DNA of 64,000 nt from Amycolatopsis sp. NBC_01488 (GTDB lineage Bacteria; Actinomycetota; Actinomycetes; Mycobacteriales; Pseudonocardiaceae). Below the pieces are notes generated by a model. That model was given only the letters and a program-made list of their open reading frames with translations, ran no database searches and was not told where the DNA came from. Positions within the stretch are counted from its first letter, which is position 1, and each line of letters begins with the position of its first letter. A program made the position numbers and the translations under genes. The stretch spans positions 191,001 through 255,000 of the forward strand of contig NZ_CP109434.1 in the NCBI RefSeq assembly GCF_036227105.1, in the 5' to 3' direction. Below are positions 62,567 to 64,000 of the stretch, piece after piece.

Positions 62567-64000
62567 ATGTGCGGTATCGCCGGCTGGGTTTCCTACGACG
62601 CCGACCTCACCCGCCGCCAGGACGTGGTCGACGCCATGACGGCGACCATGTCCTGCCGCGGCCCGGACGACGAGGGCACCTGGGTCCGCGAGCACGTCGC
62701 GCTCGGGCACCGGCGCCTGGCCATCATCGACCTGCCCGGCGGCCGTCAGCCGATGTCCGTGCACACGCCGAACGGCGACGTCGCGATGGTCTACAGCGGC
62801 GAGGCCTACAACTTCACCGAGCTGAAGGAAGAGCTGACGAAGCTCGGCCACCAGTGGGAGACCGACAGCGACACCGAGGTCGTGCTGCACGGCTACCTGC
62901 AGTGGGGCGACGAGGTCGTCGACCACCTCAACGGCATGTACGCGTTCGCGATCTGGGACGAGCGCGACGACCGGCTCGTCATGATCCGCGACCGGATGGG
63001 CATCAAGCCGTTCTACTACTACCCGACCCCCGACGGCGTCCTGTTCGGGTCGGAGCCGAAGGCCATCCTGGCGAACCCCCTCGCGAAGAAGGTCGTCGAC
63101 CTCGACGGCTTCCGCGAGCTGGCCGGCTTCACCAAGCGCCCCGGCTGGTCGCTGTGGAAGGACATGCGCGAGGTCGAGCCGGGCACGCTCGTCACCGTGT
63201 CCCGCGAGGGCATCAGGACGCGCACCTACTGGAAGCTGGACGCGAAGCAGCACACCGACGACCAGGAGACGACGGTCGCGCGCGTCCGCGAGCTGATGAC
63301 CGACATCGTGCACCGCCAGCTCGTCGCGGACGTCCCGCGGTGCGTGCTGCTCTCCGGCGGGCTCGACTCGAGCGCCGTCGCCGGGCTCGCCGCCGCGCGG
63401 CTGGCCGAGCAGGGCGAGCAGCTGCGGACGTTCTCGGTCGACTTCTTCGGCCAGGAAGAGAACTTCAAGCCGGACGAGATGCGCGACACGGCGGACTCGC
63501 CGTTCGTCCGCGACGTCGCCCAGCTGGTCGACTCCGCGCACGAAGACGTCATGCTGAACCCGGCCGACCTGACCGACCCCGAGGTCCGGCGCGCGGTGCT
63601 GCGCGCCCGCGACATCCCGGCCGGGCTCGGTGACATGGACACGTCGCTGTACCTGCTGTTCAAGGCGATCCGCGGCCAGTCGACGGTGGCGCTCTCGGGC
63701 GAGTCGGCCGACGAGGTGTTCGGCGGTTACCGCTGGTTCCACGACGAGAAGGCCGTCAACGCGGACACGTTCCCGTGGCTGGCGTTCCGCACGTCGATGA
63801 TGGACGAACGGGCGTCGCTGTACACGCCGGAACTGGTGCAGAAGCTCGACGTCGAGTCCTACATCGCCGACCAGTACCAGACGGCGGTTTCGTCGGTGGA
63901 GCACCTCGACGGTGAATCCGCGGTCGAGGCGCGGATGCGGACGATCTGCAACCTGCACCTGACCCGGTTCGTGCGGATGCTGCTCGACCGCAAGGACCGC
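62567..64000 (+). CDS. asnB: Asparagine synthase (glutamine-hydrolysing), 3' end outside window
   Basis: The first 478 residues of an AsnB-type enzyme run off the right edge in frame. Cys2 (after Met1) is the catalytic nucleophile of the glutaminase domain: MCGIAGWVSYDADL. That domain continues with RGPDDEG, LGHRRLAIIDLPGGRQPM and YSGEAYNFTELK. The synthase domain has the PP-loop CVLLSGGLDSSAVAGLAA (about 262-279) and LSGESADEVFGGYRWF. It converts aspartate plus glutamine to asparagine, though some homologs amidate peptidoglycan or other acids. ATG at 62567 follows AGGGAGGGG by 7 bases. Divergent from kdp, with a GlnR-like box upstream. Confidence 0.93.
   Translation, partial: MCGIAGWVSYDADLTRRQDVVDAMTATMSCRGPDDEGTWVREHVALGHRRLAIIDLPGGRQPMSVHTPNGDVAMVYSGEAYNFTELKEELTKLGHQWETDSDTEVVLHGYLQWGDEVVDHLNGMYAFAIWDERDDRLVMIRDRMGIKPFYYYPTPDGVLFGSEPKAILANPLAKKVVDLDGFRELAGFTKRPGWSLWKDMREVEPGTLVTVSREGIRTRTYWKLDAKQHTDDQETTVARVRELMTDIVHRQLVADVPRCVLLSGGLDSSAVAGLAAARLAEQGEQLRTFSVDFFGQEENFKPDEMRDTADSPFVRDVAQLVDSAHEDVMLNPADLTDPEVRRAVLRARDIPAGLGDMDTSLYLLFKAIRGQSTVALSGESADEVFGGYRWFHDEKAVNADTFPWLAFRTSMMDERASLYTPELVQKLDVESYIADQYQTAVSSVEHLDGESAVEARMRTICNLHLTRFVRMLLDRKDR

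Overview
The window is high-GC actinobacterial chromosome, most likely from a Pseudonocardiales-type organism such as Amycolatopsis; genus is an inference. The evidence is third-position GC bias, many GTG starts, ATGA/GTGA overlaps inside operons, leaderless promoters, an amt-glnK-glnD operon, GlnR-like boxes and a kdpFABC-DE operon. I see no tRNA, rRNA, CRISPR array, transposase or phage gene.

Layout. 1-8 kb: a MarR fragment, Ku (end joining), a TetR/SDR pair, an array of seven hexapeptide minigenes on the minus strand, a membrane GGDEF protein, and an auto-regulated TetR operon with a flavin hydroxylase. 8-12 kb: the ammonium/PII operon amt-glnK-glnD with GlnR-like boxes. 12-21 kb: an RlmA-like methyltransferase, an FhuF-like protein carrying an 84-bp in-frame tandem repeat, an ECF sigma factor, a secreted serine hydrolase/VOC pair, metY with a CoA-binding partner, and an MBL-fold protein. 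21-40 kb: a nearly complete purine-to-malate route. It holds allantoicase and allantoinase, a thiamine-BP/HTH regulator, uraD-uraH-uox, a four-gene xanthine dehydrogenase/8-oxoguanine deaminase operon, PucR, malate synthase with a DUF6986 aldolase-like partner, and an IclR/AllR regulator. A TetR gene and a secreted GH27 galactosidase are embedded in it. 40-52 kb: GNAT, two tandem paralogous unknown proteins, ftsY, anmK plus an SSS symporter, DUF3455, smc and acylphosphatase. 52-64 kb: TetR/acyl-CoA dehydrogenase-like pair, then kdp(27-aa ORF)-F-A-B-C-D-E and a divergent asnB running off the end.

How it fits together. Xanthine is oxidised to urate (Xdh), then to 5-hydroxyisourate (uricase), OHCU (UraH), allantoin (UraD), allantoate (AllB), and ureidoglycolate plus urea (Alc). 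The two-carbon product glyoxylate enters central metabolism through malate synthase. Amt/GlnK/GlnD and AsnB handle ammonium sensing and nitrogen storage in the same neighbourhood, and GlnR-type boxes precede both amt and asnB.

The strongest candidate for something undescribed is the array at 3511-3916. Seven units, each with its own Shine-Dalgarno sequence, encode the same six-residue peptide (M-R-N-R-E-S-stop). Apart from ATG/GTG start-codon exchange, they differ only at synonymous third-codon positions, which points to selection on a translated hexapeptide. Other notable signals are paired actinobacterial DnaA boxes forming a hairpin after the uricase operon, five GTC motifs at exact 11-bp spacing before kdp, and a palindrome filling the 17-bp spacer of the aceB promoter.
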